Shown here one piece after another: positions 1 through 12,189 of a stretch of DNA of 64,000 nt (within the stretch, counting starts at the first letter, position 1; every line of letters starts with the position of its first letter). This DNA is from Topomyia yanbarensis. Lineage: Eukaryota > Arthropoda > Insecta > Diptera > Culicidae. The stretch spans positions 94,250,113 to 94,314,112 of the forward strand of contig NC_080672.1 in NCBI RefSeq assembly GCF_030247195.1. The letters are read 5' to 3'. The notes below the pieces were generated by a model. That model did no database searches. It had not been told where the DNA came from and worked only from the letters and a program-made list of their open reading frames with translations. The position numbers and the translations under genes were made by a program.

Positions 1-790
1 GGGCTTAAGCGTTCGTATGTTGACGTGTTTGTCGCGTGTGCTCGCGTGTATGTGACTTCGCGTGTATAAATTCGATTTTGAAACCCTGCGGCGATTCATA
101 TATTCGCGGACCGTCATTCTGATCTTTAGTTTTCGGTGTACGGATCACATTCTGACAGGGAGAGAGTTACCCCATATCACCAGAGTTTCCGGTCATGTCG
201 CCATGGAACGTTTTGTCTAGTGGATATGGTAGTTATTTTTCAATTTAATTTTTTTTTAATAATTAACAAGGACCTAGATTGTTTGTACCGAGGATAGATA
301 CTTCCGGACGATCCCGATTCATGATGGCGCGAGCGCGGGAGTTTGTAGGTTGACACTTGAGATCGTGTTGGTAAGTTTATGAGTGCTGAGATTTTCACCT
401 TATCACCGGGGTGTAATCATGTTTGCGAGTTCGTAGGTTGCTTGGAAAATCGCGAGGGGCTCTAACGTTTGTGCGCTGACGTGATTTTGTAACCTGTGTT
501 CTTGAATGGTTGCGCGAACCGTGAGTTTATTAAATTTTCAGTGCGCGGTTTGAATTCTGGCAGAGAGTGGGATCGTTTATATCATGTCGCCATGAGACGT
601 GTTGTCTAATAGGTATGGGCGTATTTTCTTAATTGGTCCAGCTGAAGGCATGGACCTAGGCTTCTAGGATCAAGGATACTTTCGGACGTGACCGATTCGT
701 AATCGCGTGCACGATGGCATTTTTGTAGGTTCCCGCTGAGACCGCGTTTGAGAATGTGTGAGTGTTAAGACGTTCACTATCACCATCTTT
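1..790. repeat. Diverged tandem repeat, about two units of ~390 bp
   Basis: Two GC-rich units lie head to tail. Shared landmarks are CATGTCGCCATG at about 194 and 583, a GGATxxTACTTTCGGACG-like block at about 292 and 673, and a TGAGTGxTxAGA...TATCACC block at about 380 and 758. The offset is about 385-390 bp. The units are clearly diverged, so this is an old duplication or the edge of a satellite array running off the left of the window. I see no coding signal. Confidence 0.6.
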
Positions 791-799
791 GTTGACCCA

Positions 800-1320
800 G
801 CTGAAGGCGGGTGTAGAATGGCAGTATAGGACTCGAAAAGAAGAAATAAAAGACAATATATGAGAGACGTAATAGATTAGATAGGTACAAGATACAGCTG
901 AAGTTATGATCATCACATGAGACATACCTTAGTACTTCAAACACTACTAATACTTGAATAGCCAATCACCACACATAGCACATCCTTTCTCAATTATCTA
1001 TTTGTTACTGGTTGATTGTTGGTTATGAGCTGGTGAATAGAGGAAAGGTATAGAACAGACAAAAGGCTCATATCAGCCCTCCCGGCCTCCTCGACACACC
1101 ACTATCGAGGCGTATTGTAATCAACATCTTGAAGCGGGCTTCTTATATAAATCAAATCCTCAGTAGTCATAATGTTTGGTGGATTATTAACATGAGAACT
1201 AATTAACCTCTAGTAGTAGAACTTGGTGCAAATACAAACTAAAAAGAGCGAAGGTCCTTATATTTAGATAACTCTATTGAATATATTGTGGCTTGATGAT
1301 GTTTACAATACCGTCAATCC
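800..1320. other. No gene recognised
   Basis: Unique-looking, moderately AT-rich DNA. Short open frames on the minus strand (61-89 codons) resemble no family I know and have no splice context. Nothing supportable. Confidence 0.4.
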
Positions 1321-1321
1321 C

Positions 1322-1500
1322 ATCAACCTGCGAGAGGGCCATCAACCTGCGAGAGGGCATTACCTGAAGATGCAAATAATTATGCCAAATGTCCGCTATG
1401 TTAAATGACTTTCAGTGTTATCACTGTCAAATTATGCCAAATTACCGTTTTCCGAAGTTAAAAATAATTATGCCGAATTTCTGTTATGCCAAATAACCCG
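1322..1500. repeat. 18-bp direct duplication followed by TTATGCCAAAT-type repeats
   Basis: ATCAACCTGCGAGAGGGC occurs twice back to back at about 1322-1357. It is followed by scattered copies of ATTATGCCAAAT or close variants to about 1493. The same word builds a denser array at 2790-3030. Confidence 0.6.
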
Positions 1501-1837
1501 ATTCCCTATCCGATAGTTTCAAGTTCCAGTAAAGCTTGAAAATTCGCTAGGAGCATGTGTACTTTTTAAGTATTTTCCGAGCTTCTGGTTGCTTGTGTTG
1601 GTTTAAATGCAATGTTGATATCAACCTTCGTCAAAATGTGCACTTAGTGCGATTCCAAGAACTGCTCATGTTTGAAAGAAGGAATCAACTTCAGTGAGAA
1701 AAATAATATTTCAATGTCAGATTGATTACATAGAAAACTAGAGTAAGCACGAAATTGCTTTGAGTGCTTTGAAAACTTTTGTATTTAGAACAATGTTGGT
1801 CATCTTATATGAAAGTTAACATAATCGTGATTTTTTT

Positions 1838-1970
1838 TTATTTTGATTATAGAGGTTTTAACCTTAAGGTCATTCGCCTCTTCGGGTTAGAAAAATCCCA
1901 GATGAACTGCGTACAAGGCAATCGATTAACCAACTACGCTATGCCTGCCCCCTATATTCGTGAAATGTCA
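1838..1970 (-). mobile_element. tRNA-derived SINE, copy 1
   Basis: On the minus strand the element begins with a tRNA-like head: a box-A-like GCGTAGTTGGTTAATCGAT, then CCTTGTACGCAG and a T-arm-like GGG...CCC stretch. It continues into a tail containing GAAGAGGCGAATGACCTTAA and AAAACCTCTATAATC, followed by an A-rich end at about 1827-1840. The head recurs at 42.3 kb and 47.3 kb in the same orientation. This matches the known plan of mosquito tRNA-related SINEs (Feilai/Twin type). The exact family is not assigned. It explains part of a 116-codon plus-strand open frame here, which I do not accept as a gene. Confidence 0.75.
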
Positions 1971-2129
1971 TTCAACAAGGAATCTGTAATTGTAATCTAT
2001 TATTCATATGATAGTCTGTTAGTTTCAAACTACAGACCAGGCCAAGGAAATTGGAGGGATTTGCGAAAACGAAATATTTTTTTGGATGGCGAATTTACGA
2101 ATATTTGGATTGCTACCATTTTAAACTAA

Positions 2130-2790
2130 ACTACTATTTATATAATATGAAATTTAATTCGTGATATAAAGTATCTTCAACGGTATTGGTATCTTGCTTT
2201 CCAAATTTTTTGTTCTTTCGATGCCTTATATTTGTTTGCAGCCTAAATTCAAAAGAAGGAAAAATCTCAAGAATAGTTCATATTTGAAAGAAAAAAAACC
2301 TCAAAACAAAATAATCAAAAGCTAATGACAATTTACTATATATGTATAAAAGAGGGCAAAATGTCAATGTAAGTTATAATCGAAATCAAAAATATTTTCG
2401 AAGAATCGACTATATTCAGGTGAATGTGAACGCTTAGAAATTCTTAGTTGCATTTAAAATCAATGAAATTAAAAAAAAAATGTTCATGTTCAAAGAAAAA
2501 AGAAAAATGTTGGCTGCATAATAGGTCTTCTCAAAAAGTGCAATGTGCAATGGCAGTACTGCCCATGATTGCATATTTGTCCGTTTTCTATGGGATTTCC
2601 TATCTTTATAGGACTGATTTGCGATCATGGGTAGTGAAGTTTTATTGAATTTACGGAAAATTCGGATAATTGGTATAGTTCATTTCGGGCAATGATATTT
2701 CGGGAAACTGCATCCCAGAATATTGCCGATTTGGTGATCTATTATTTCAGTTATTGACCTACAGGTCTACACCTGAGTAATTAGGTTTAA
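2130..2790. other. AT-rich DNA, no gene recognised
   Basis: AT-rich sequence with A-runs and T-runs. Two overlapping antisense open frames of about 65 codons at 2434-2648 have no recognisable content. Confidence 0.4.
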
Positions 2791-3030
2791 TTACCATTAT
2801 GCCAAATGGCTTTAAGCCAAATGGTTATTATGCCAAATGGCTTTATGCCAAATGGCAATCTATCTTCAGTTTTGTTTTAGTAGATTATGCTAAATGACCT
2901 TTATGGCAAATGGCTTTATGCCAAACGACCACTCGACTCTTGCTATGGTTATGCCAAGTGGCTTTATGCCAAACGACTTTATGCTAAATGACGTTATGCC
3001 AAATGACTTTATGCCAAACGGGCTTCCCTC
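2790..3030. repeat. Degenerate minisatellite, unit near TTATGCCAAATGGCTT
   Basis: About a dozen imperfect copies of a 14-17 bp unit (TTATGCCAAATGGCTT, with variants such as ACGACTT and GTGGCTT) run from 2795 to 3020, with a short unique interruption at 2848-2885. Spacing is irregular and there is no open frame. Confidence 0.75.
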
Positions 3031-4180
3031 TTTCACCCCAATCTTGTAGTATTTTTATCGCATAATGTCATAATAGCGCAAACGCAGTTTGTTTACATTT
3101 GCGATTTAAGCCCTAATGAAAGATCTATGTCGATTTGTCTGATTTGATAAAAATTTGAAATTACTCCTAGTGGCCAGCAAACGATCTATGGAGGTTATTA
3201 TTTCTTGTCACTTTACCAGATAGTCTTGTGTGATACATGCTATAAAACAATGTAATATGCAGATCACCGAAATCAAAACCAGTTCATCCCAACTGTATCT
3301 TTAAATATGACCAAAAAGAAATGTTCCCCAAACATAGGCTTAAAGTTTTCCTTCCTGATGTAGCCCAAAGGATCCACAGCCTATAAAAACAGCAAAAAAA
3401 GACACACAAACGGTCCACCCACGAGCTACGAATACCGTAACACTTCATCAGCACTTTTACCAAACATACCGAACGCGGCCCCACGTAGACTAACGCGAAC
3501 GAGCCAACAATGAATGAACCGCGCGGTGAGACGAGGCACCAACCAGCACATTACCTACTGACCGAAAGAAAGAAACAACACGTCGATCGATAATTTCTGT
3601 TGTATGTTCTAGCTAGATAGACAGCCTAACCAACCGTTGGCGTTGGAGTGAGTGGGATGGGATGGGGTAGAGAGCACTTGAGTAGAGAAAAACGAACCCA
3701 CACGAGCAACCGCTTGAAGGTAAATAAATTTTCTTTCGACGGAAAAAAATCCACTAAAGGATGCACGGATGTCGCGAATTTCCGTGTAGCTGAGCATATC
3801 GTTTTTCTTTTGGCGTTAGTTTTACGTCACCGAAGTGACGACTGTACGGTGGCGCAAATTGCTCGGAACGAATTTTGTTCGTTGCTCCAGTGTGAATTGC
3901 AAAAAAAAATATTGGATATTTTTAGTTAATCCTTTCATGCCCATGTTTTTTTGTAGACAACAATGTTTTTGAACAGCTATATCTTCTCATTAATGTGAGA
4001 TTAGGTCACAAAATCAATTGAAGCTAAAAACGGAATATTATCTTTCATTTGAGCACCACTCCGATTGAATTCCGCTGGAACAGTGCTGCCAGGAACAGCT
4101 TCATTTAACGGTAAAAAACGATATTTTGGTATACCTTTGTCGTCTTGAAATATTTTTGAAAACTGATTAAACCAATTAAT
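3030..4180. other. No gene recognised
   Basis: Contains a short C-rich stretch near 3480-3540 and an open frame at 3648-3929 (93 codons) rich in Arg/Lys/Ser with no recognisable domain. I cannot support a gene, although an untranslated first exon cannot be excluded. Confidence 0.35.
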
Positions 4181-4184
4181 TTAG

Positions 4185-4300
4185 ATTGTAGAGCCTTGTT
4201 TTTTTATTCATTTCGTTTATTTGATAGGCACAAATGCGTTAGCTTGGCGGTGCCAAATTCTTTTGTTTTTACATTTTGGATATCTTAAAACTAGGAGCAA
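4185..4300 (-). mobile_element. LINE 3' tail fragment
   Basis: Read on the minus strand, AAGCTAACGCATTTGTGCCT then ATCAAATAAACGAAATGAAT closely matches the 3' end of the LINE insertion at 50.7-51.6 kb (AAGCTAACGCATACGTGCCT then TATCAAATAAACAAATTG). Related ends occur at 53.6 and 54.1 kb. No coding part is recognised here, so this is a 5'-truncated remnant. Confidence 0.6.
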
Positions 4301-4554
4301 ATACAAATATGTTAATACGGAATGCGCTAACGATTTTTCGAGGACACGTTTTAAGCTACCCAATGGTACACCGAGGTACACTGTCAAAGTGACAGTGTGC
4401 TTTGATGAAATAGTGTTAAAACTGGTTGCACGGATGAATTTGTTTAGCAACGATTGACACATGCAATTGTGTTGGTTACCTGTTGACGAAAATGTAAGTT
4501 TTCTTCAATAATCGTTTATTGAAAAAAGATATTACTTATGAAAAAGAATTTCTA

Positions 4555-6345
4555 ATCTGCAGCTCAAGGATGGGATTGTTCCAGCTTTGAGGAGGTAGGT
4601 GGTTATTTTCGCACATTGTCTTAAAATCTTTCTACCCGCAGCTCCACGTATGACGTTAAATACAGATTCTGGAGAGACACTGAAACTAAAGGAACCAGGT
4701 GAAAAGTTCTTTTTCTACCTGATTCGATAACCTGTCGGAATTTAAAATATTAGGTAACAGGTGCCCAATTTTTTGTCCCATTCAGTGACTCAGTTGGACA
4801 GCTGATGACACTTAAAAACTCGACCAACTCTACCAATTTTGGTTTTTTTAGTCATCCACATACTTTCGGCACGCACTGCAACGTCCAACACGCACGGTTC
4901 TTGGAAATCTGGTATGTTTAAAAAATACCACCACATCTCTTCCAACAAATCTATAACCAAAACTATCCATTTTGTCCATTTCATTTACAGCAAGACTCTG
5001 AAGATGAAATATCGCACCTGAAATGGAAACCGTGCAAGTTCGGTTCATAAAGGCAGCCACCCTCTCACGACTAGTGGATGCCCTGACGATGGATGACGGA
5101 GAATTGGAGGTTACCTTTGTAAATGTGTTCCTTACCACCTACCGAACATTTGCCCAACCGGAGAATGTCCTGGGATTGCTCCTGGACCAGTACGAGAAAC
5201 TATATTCGGAACCAGCGGCACTATTGCCCTCGGATGCGCTGAACGATCAGTTTGTTCAAAAGTGAACAGTTCAAAACTCCGCTTCAGGAATAAACTATCT
5301 GCTCTGACATTATAGTCTCAGTTCTGCACGTTTGGCTGGATGGATTCCCCGAAGGTTTGGATACGGAAAGCTTGTAAAGGCTTCTGGCGTTCACATCAAA
5401 AAGGTTGCAAAATTCAGAAATACACGTTAGGTGAGTTCAACTGATATTTGTTAAAACCAACCCATTCCAATCATTTATCTTCGACCAGGTGTACCAATAG
5501 GCCAAACAAGAACAGTAGAAAACCCTCGCCATTGCCAAGGTCCAGTTATTATCATGATCTGACCGACTAGTTTGGAGTTTTTGGAATATTTACAACCTGC
5601 CTTCCGGGGACCACCATCGCATCTGATGAACTCGTATCGATTCCCCGAAATTCCCGTGAAGCACTTTGCCGAACAGCTGACCCGAATGGATATGAAACTG
5701 TTCAAGTGGGTGATACGTGTGATCGCCAACAGGGACAAGCACGAGTGCGGATCAGTACTCGCCACCATTACTCAGTTCAATGCGGTTTCCTTCCGGGTGA
5801 AATGCTTATCGAACCGCAGCTGAAACCGCAGGTAAGACTAACTATATCTTAACTGAATTTGTATTCTAACGAGCTATTTTTTTACTAGGGACGAGCCCTT
5901 CTCATGTCCACTTGGATTGACATTGCACAGGAGCATCGACTGTTGAAAAACTTCTCCTGGGCCGTGCTGCTTCGAGAACAACTGGAACTCTACACCGAAT
6001 TTGCTCGGATATTTTCCGAGGATAATAACGCCTGAGCCCAACAGGAACCGCTGATGCGTTTGCCGACACGGTAGGCGAGAAAGACCGCCATCTGCAGAAG
6101 GTATTTCAGAAGCAAAACATGTTAATTAGCTACGGAACCCTTCCTTATCTGGGGACATTCCTGACAGACCTAACGATGATTCATTGATTCATGCTGCCAT
6201 GCCTATTACGTTACAGGATGGCTTGATCAATTTCGGCAAGTGACGGAAGGAGTTCGAGGTCATCTGCCAAAGGATGCTCTGTTCGATCGGTGGTTTGCCT
6301 CGCCGCTGGTCCTGGACAAGACGCATTATCCTCAAAGTAAATGCG
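4555..6345 (+). pseudogene. Ral guanine nucleotide exchange factor (RGL/RalGDS type), decayed copy
   Basis: Exon-like pieces in order: LKDGIVPALRR (about 4562), YDVKYRFWRDTETKGTR (about 4650), then QDSEDEISHLKWETVQVRF leading into the RasGEF N-terminal domain (about 4991-5265, through LEVTFVNVFLTTYRTF). HVWLDGFPEGLDTES follows at about 5325. The Cdc25 catalytic region is present as KHFAEQLTRMDMKLFKW (about 5660), ITQFNAVSFRV, then LLMSTWIDIAQEHRLLKNFS (about 5900) and FARIFSEDNNA (about 6000). The family activates Ral by GDP release. This copy is broken: a stop follows DTESL, more stops occur near 5490-5510 and after EDNNA, and part of the catalytic core is missing. Intron-like gaps with GT/AG ends remain, which points to DNA-level duplication rather than retroposition. 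Confidence 0.85.
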
Positions 6346-6705
6346 AGCAAATTGTGTTTATTTTTTATTAAAGACGCTGAATCTATCTGGGTAAAGACTC
6401 ATTATTCATGCGCGTATAATCATCATGTGTAAATCAATCAATTGCCCTTCCTATGCTCATTCACAGGGATAGACCGTTCCAACATCAAATTATGGTCTTG
6501 CGGATCAATTATTTTTATTGAAACAAATTTTATTGAATTCAAAAAATAAATTTGTCTCCCGACCAATAATTTTATTTATTGAATTTAATGCATATTTTTA
6601 ACCTACAAATCTTTTTTTCTGCGTTTTGCAATATTTTCCAAATCCAAGCAACAAATAAACATTCAAATCTCTTGTAGGATAGGGAAAATACTATTCCTCA
6701 GCACG
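6346..6705. other. AT-rich spacer between two convergent pseudogenes
   Basis: Contains AATAAA-like words near 6546 but no coding signal. It sits where the 3' ends of the two decayed genes face each other. Confidence 0.4.
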
Positions 6706-6710
6706 GTACA

Positions 6711-8383
6711 TCAATAATCCTGCACTTTCCACTGAAACTTCTTGCTGGTTTCGTACAGGTTCGCCAGCGCCATAGTAAACTCATCCTTAGCATTCAGTTT
6801 GAGATAGTACTTGTACAGCAAAAGCACTGTCCGGGCATCCTCAACGGAATCGTGTGTCTCGGATTGGATCTTGATCCCGAGGAATTGCCATGTCAAGAAG
6901 CGATGCGACACCGTGCGATGATAGGGAGATGAAACAGGTAACTCGTGTCAACCACTTGCTCCGGCGGAACAATTATATTGATCACGCGAAAATCGTTCTT
7001 GAATCCATGTCCGACGAAGATGACACCACTTTCCACCAGATAGTGTATTTTTGGTAGGACTTTTTCAGCGTCGTCGGTCTCTTGTAGCTAAAGTTAGCAT
7101 CCAGATCGCCTTGTTTAATTTCAAAGAATTTTGTCGGATAGTCGACAACCTGCTCCTGAGTGGAGATGTAATCGTCGACGAAGAGTACTCGTTCATCTTT
7201 ACCTTGTCCGCGGATACACGTAATCCTAGCCACACTCATGTGACGAGGTTTTACGGTGGACATTTTACCATCGGACTGGATTTCACTTTCCTCCCGATTC
7301 AAAGTATCCATTGCTACCAAGTCACCCGACTGAAAGATCTAATTTTTACTCAACGGTTTAAAATGTTTGTCACCTCAGATTTCACCGGAGTTTGGTTCGG
7401 TAATATATCATTTGCGAATGGATTTACGTACTGAATCAAACATGCCTTGTTCTCTTCTTGTTTCTTCCTGAGTGCGGTACTGGTGTAAAACACAACGCAA
7501 GGAACTTTCCAATCCAGTGTAAATCAAACCCTGCATGGACACCGGGGAAATATTAAATTCATCGAATATGTACCAGTCTCCTCCACCTCGATCCGTTTTG
7601 AGATCATGATAGCTTTTTGGTACATGCACCAAAGCTACCAGATTATACTCTGAGCTCTGTCATTGATGCAGCAAACAGCTACCGACAAGCGATTTCAAAT
7701 TGTCGCTACTACGAAATTTGTTCTGACTCACTTAGTTTGCAGCTTTCGTGAGCATCAGAACCTTCATAGCAGCTGGAAGCAGTTTTCAACGATGCAATTT
7801 CCAAATTCTCTCTCATCCAATGTCATTCGGAAGCCTAGCGGGACCCACTATTTCTGCTGACCTTGATTAGACGCATTCGAGTTGAACGACGGTGGGTGTA
7901 ATCTGTAATAACAGCGTAAAATATCATAGGACCTGTTGGAACAATATTCAGGCTCAAGGAATCTCACCTCGGATGGAAAATGTGACAATCTACCCGAGAG
8001 CAGTGCATCCCGTAACGGCACATTTTCCCATTACCTACTTTGCACCATTCCGCGAATCACCATCGCTAGACACTTGGGCAGAGTGTCGCGGCACTTATTT
8101 CTTTAGATATTTACTCAAGTTCTTTGTTCGTCTCCAGACCGCAGTTAACCGATAGAATTTTCGGCAGATCAGCCACACGACTCTTTTGATTAGTGGGGGT
8201 GAACTTGTTGCATTTCTCACACCAGGCCGGTGTAGTTTTTTCAACAGACATAATATTATATGCTCCCGGAACGATCGTAGAAAATTGATGGCTGGACAGG
8301 GTCGATTTTAGGTTCCAGCCACTGCACGAATTATTTTCAGCATATATGAAACGATATTGAATCATAAATCTGCACAGAAACAA
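6711..8383 (-). pseudogene. PAN2: PAN2 deadenylase catalytic subunit, decayed copy
   Basis: PAN2 is the nuclease of the PAN2-PAN3 poly(A)-shortening complex. Recognisable pieces on the minus strand, N- to C-terminal: a USP-like segment KTTPAWCEKCNKF...LPKILSVNCGLET (about 8290-8120); a CCCH zinc-finger-like pattern CRYGMHCSRVDCHIFHP (about 8010-7960); the linker before the exonuclease (7632-7408, containing WYIFDEFNISPV); the DEDD exonuclease start [13 protein letters not shown]...[17 protein letters not shown] (7320-6982); and its end [20 protein letters not shown] then [15 protein letters not shown] (6911-6711). The pieces lie in different frames, with stops (for example after ETNKELE) and a disrupted exonuclease centre, so no full protein can be made. 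Confidence 0.88.
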
Positions 8384-8584
8384 ACATATATCAATATAAA
8401 AATAAACTTAAGAACGGCATGCTCTGATCGGATTTATCAAAATATGTTGCCATTTCTTATTATTTTTCAGTGTTTGTTAGTTCTCAAGCAAAATCCATGC
8501 ATAGGGTTCATTAAATCTAGTTTTCGGAGAGCCAAATAATGATTTCCCTTTGGTATGGGACCTTGACGTATTTAATTTGTATTT

Positions 8585-8882
8585 GCTAGGAGGTTACAAT
8601 GTTGAAATATTTTTTTTACAAAAGAAAAGAAAGTTTACAGCTATCTTAAAACTAGAAATAAGATTCAATATACAAGAGAGGGCCAAAAGATTTTTATGAA
8701 AAATTTTAAAACAAGGGATTTAGTTTAATATACAAGAGGGCGAGCAATGGTATTTTATGAAATATTTTAGAGTTATCTTAAAACTAACAATATAGTTTAG
8801 TACACAAAAGGGGGAACAAATATTTTTTTGAGAAATTTCACAGATATCTTAAAACTAGGGATACAATTCTATTTACAAGATT
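8585..8882 (-). repeat. Tandem repeats in the 3' tail of an RTE-type LINE
   Basis: About four degenerate units of roughly 60-90 bp. The marker ATCTTAAAACTA recurs at about 8643, 8772 and 8850, and TATACAAGAGxGxGxxAA recurs with similar spacing. They lie directly downstream (minus sense) of the RTE reverse transcriptase. Short, repeat-built 3' ends are usual for the RTE clade. One more copy of the marker occurs near 4281. Confidence 0.7.
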
Positions 8883-8954
8883 GTAGAGCCTTGTTGTCTC
8901 TTGCTGCATACAGAGAAGCCGTCTCCACTCCACTCGGTCCATTGCTGCTTGTCG

Positions 8955-10241
8955 CTAGCCTCGCTGTCTTCGAAGGGTCCGCAGGTCGTCCTCTATCTGG
9001 TCGATCCACCGTGTTCGCTGTGCGCCCCGTTTTCCTGTTCCTGTAGTGTCGCCCTCAAGAACCATCTTCACCGACTCGTCGTCCGACATTCTTACGACGT
9101 GTCCAGCCCACCGCAAACGTCCTATTTTTGCGGTATGCGCGATGGATGGTTCTTCCAGCAGCAGACGCAAGCCATGGTTCATTTGACTGTGCCACGTTCC
9201 GTTTTCCATCTGCCCGCCATCGTAGATGGTACGCAACGCCTTTCGTTCGAAAACTCCAAGGGCGCGTTGGTCCTCCACGAGCATAGTCCAGGTCTCGTGG
9301 CCGTATAGGACCACCGGTCTAATCAGCGTCCTGTATATAATTAACTTCGTGCGGCAGCGAATTTTGTTCGACCGGAGCGTCCTCCGGAGTCCAAAGTAGG
9401 CACGATTTCCCGCCAAGATCCGTCTCTGAAATTCTCTGCTGGTATCATTGTCGGCGGTTACCAGTGAGCCCAAATACACGAATTCGTCGACCATCTCGAT
9501 TTCTTCACCGTCAATCCGAACTCGGGATGGGAGGTTCACATTGTCGTCTCTAGAACCTCTTCCTCTCATGTATTTTGTCTTCGAAACGTTGATGGCAAGT
9601 CCAATCCTGCTGGCTTCAGTTTTCAGCCTGATGTACGTTTCCGACATCGCCTCAAAGTTCGGTGCCTTTATGTCAATGCCGTCGGCAAAGCCAGGAAGCT
9701 GGACGGACATCCTGAAGATCGTGCCACTCGTGTCTATCCCCGCTGTCCTTATTACACCTTCTAACGCAACGTTGAACAGCAGGCAAGATAGACCATCACC
9801 TTGCCGTAACCCCTTTTGAGATTCAAAGGGACTCGAGTGTCCCTGATACTCGAACAACGCACATCACCCGATCCATCGTCGCTTTGACTAATCGTGTTAG
9901 CTTATCCGGAGATCCTTACTCGTACATTATCACCATAGCTGATCTCGATCGATTGCGTCATACGCCGATTTGAAATCGATGAACAAATGATGTGTGGGCA
10001 CGTTGCATTCGCGGCACTTCTGCAGAGCCCGCCGAATCGCGAATATTTAGTTCGCGAAGACGCAGGGAACCCATGAATCCCGCTTGGTAGTGCCCCACGA
10101 ACTCCCTTGCAAATGGTGACAACCGGCGGCAAAAAAATTGGGAGAGGACCTTTTAGGCAGCGCTAAGTAGTGTGATCGCGCGGTAGTTGCAGCAATCCAA
10201 CTTGTCACCTTTTTGTAGATTGGGCGAACGACACCCTCCAT
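8955..10241 (-). pseudogene. RTE element 1 reverse transcriptase region
   Basis: The longest open stretch (9857-8955) encodes RT fingers/palm to C-terminus: GLRQGDGLSCLLFNVALEGV, then the catalytic box, then YLGSLVTADND, ETWTMLVEDQRALGVFERKA and the RTE tail WAGHVVRMSDDE. The catalytic box reads FADGIDI where the family has FADDIDI, so one of the two metal-binding aspartates is lost. Upstream RT motifs (9902-10241) lie in other frames. The first codon of the long open stretch is not ATG. The product is inactive. Confidence 0.85.
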
Positions 10242-11077
10242 CCACTCCTCCGGGAGAATCTCTTCCTCCCAAATTTTAGCGATTACCCAGTGCAGCGCTC
10301 AAGCCAGTGTTTCATCACCATATTTTAATAGCTCACTGGGTAGTTGATCTACACCGGCAGCTTTGTTGTTTTTCAGCCGACCGATCTCCTCCTTGACTTC
10401 TTGAAGAATAGGGGCCTATTGTCCTCTGCACGTACTCCAAGATCCGTTGCCATACCGCCTTCATCCTCTACTGCTTCACCGTTGAGGTGCTCGTCATAGT
10501 ACTGCTTCCACCTCACAATCACCTCATACTCGTTCGTAAGAAGGTTGTCGTCTAAGTCCCTGCACATATCGGCTTGCGGAACGTAACCTTTGCGTGAACT
10601 GTTCAGCTTCTCGTAGAACTTTCGTGTGTCGTTAACGCGGTACAGTTGTTTCATCGCTTCGCAAACTCGTTCTTCCTGTTGGCGCTTCTTTCTCCGGAGG
10701 ACCGGGGTTTGCCTGTTCCGTGCTTGTTTGTAACGCTCCACATTTTGTCTCGTTCCGTGCTGCTTTCTTCTCCTCTATTAACTGCTTACATTCGTCATCG
10801 AACCAGTCGTTTCCTCGATTCGGAATCGCTATAACTAGTGCCGTTATAGCAGTACTTTCTATGACGGAACGGGTCTCCCTCCAGCCAACCTCAAGAGTAG
10901 CTGCGTCCAGCTGTTCTTCCGTGGGTAGTGCTGCTTCCAGCCGCTGTGTCTATATGTCTTGGACAATCCCGGCGTCCCGAAGTGCGATGTTGGGCCTTGG
11001 CGTCCGACTACGATGAGTGTTGCATACCGTCGAGAGTTTTGAGCGCATGCATACTGCAACTAGGTAGTGGTCCGTAT

Positions 11078-11612
11078 CTATATTCGCGATGCGTTAGGTA
11101 CGAACGTTGGTGATATCAGAGAAGAATCGCCTGTCGATGGATTGTGGATATCTTTGCGAGGGAAGAAGGTACTTCGGACTACCATGCCATGGGAGGCTGC
11201 TAAGTTCACGCACCGTTGGCCGTTGTCATTCGATATGGTATGCAAGCTATTTGGCCCGATTACAGGTCTAAACATTGCCTCCCGTCCTACCTGAGCGTTC
11301 ATATCACCGATGACGATTTTCACGTCCCGTTGCCAACAGCCGTCGTACCTCCTCCAGCTTCGCATAGAACGCTTCCTTCTCGTCGTCGGACCTTCCATCG
11401 TGTGGGCAGTGTACGTTAATGATGCTGTAGTCGAAGAAACGGCCTTTGATCCTCAACTTACACATCCTTGCGTTGATCGGAGTTTGTTCAATCACTCGTT
11501 GACGGATCCTACCCAGTACTACAAAACCGGTTCCCAGCTCATTGATGGTGCCACTGCTCTGGTAAAAAGTAGCCGCCCGATGTCCACTTTTCCATACCTT
11601 TTGTCCTGTCAA
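11078..11612 (-). pseudogene. RTE element 1 endonuclease region
   Basis: Two overlapping frames carry AP-endonuclease motifs: GTGFVVLGRIRQRVIE, CKLRIKGRFFDYSIINVHCP and EEKxAFYAKLEE-like text in one, then DVKIVIGDMNAQVGRE in the other. A frameshift near 11,330-11,390 separates them. In an intact element this domain nicks the target to prime reverse transcription. Confidence 0.8.
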
Positions 11613-12189
11613 GCAAAGTTCAAAATTGCGTGGTTGGAGTTGGTCGTAGATTATCCTGTCGAAAGCTGGAAAGCAAAGTGACCTGCAGTTCCATGTTCCG
11701 AGTTTCCAATCGTAGTCCTTATTTCGTCGCGTAGGTCTTTGCCGATTATTCCGATACGTATTTTTCTCTGCATTGTTCGTAACGGTTAGTTTTCCAGGGC
11801 GGCTTGTTGGGCCTTCCCCAATCCCCTGTCTCGCCGGAGGACCATCGTGTCAGCTCTGTTTAGAGTCCCACGCTGACACATCGGCTGCCCCTAACATGGA
11901 GAACAGACTCTGTTTTGAGCTGCCCCTAACATGGGGAACAGACGGACTCACCCTCCGAAAAGAGGAGCCCCCCTTCCCTGTCAGCATACGACCATGGTCC
12001 CACCGCAGTTGGTTACCCGATCTTTCCTATGGTTACTCGTACCCCAACTGGTACCGTGCGAATAACTACGTTGCTGGATGCTTCTTGGACTGCTTGAAGA
12101 AAGCTTTTATCCACGTGAATTCGAGTTCTCTTGCAGGGGGAGTGTGAAGATGCTTAGCATAGGTAGTTCTTGCTGTTTTTGTCGGTGTT

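Larger units (their letters stand above)
8585..12050 (-). mobile_element. RTE-clade LINE, element 1, degenerate
   Basis: Order on the minus strand: 5' region (12050-11640), AP-type endonuclease (11612-11078), linker (11059-10373), reverse transcriptase and C-terminus (10241-8955), repeat-built 3' tail. The architecture and the C-terminal signature (YLGSLVTADNDTSREF..., LIRPVVLYGHETWT) are those of RTE/JAM-type elements known from mosquitoes. Frames are broken in several places. Part of the 5' region is internally duplicated: GCTGCCCCTAACATGG occurs at about 11884 and 11930. Confidence 0.85.

Noticed and set aside
1885..1965. A functional tRNA gene
   Set aside because: The tRNA-like heads lack a complete cloverleaf and run into a SINE tail. 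They recur in dispersed copies.
1779..2129. 116-codon plus-strand open frame
   Set aside because: It overlaps the antisense of a tRNA-derived SINE and has no recognisable protein content.
8901..9308. Plus-strand open frames over the RTE reverse transcriptase
   Set aside because: Antisense shadows of the minus-strand LINE coding region. The same applies to plus-strand frames at 22,349-25,315 and within 54.4-59.4 kb.
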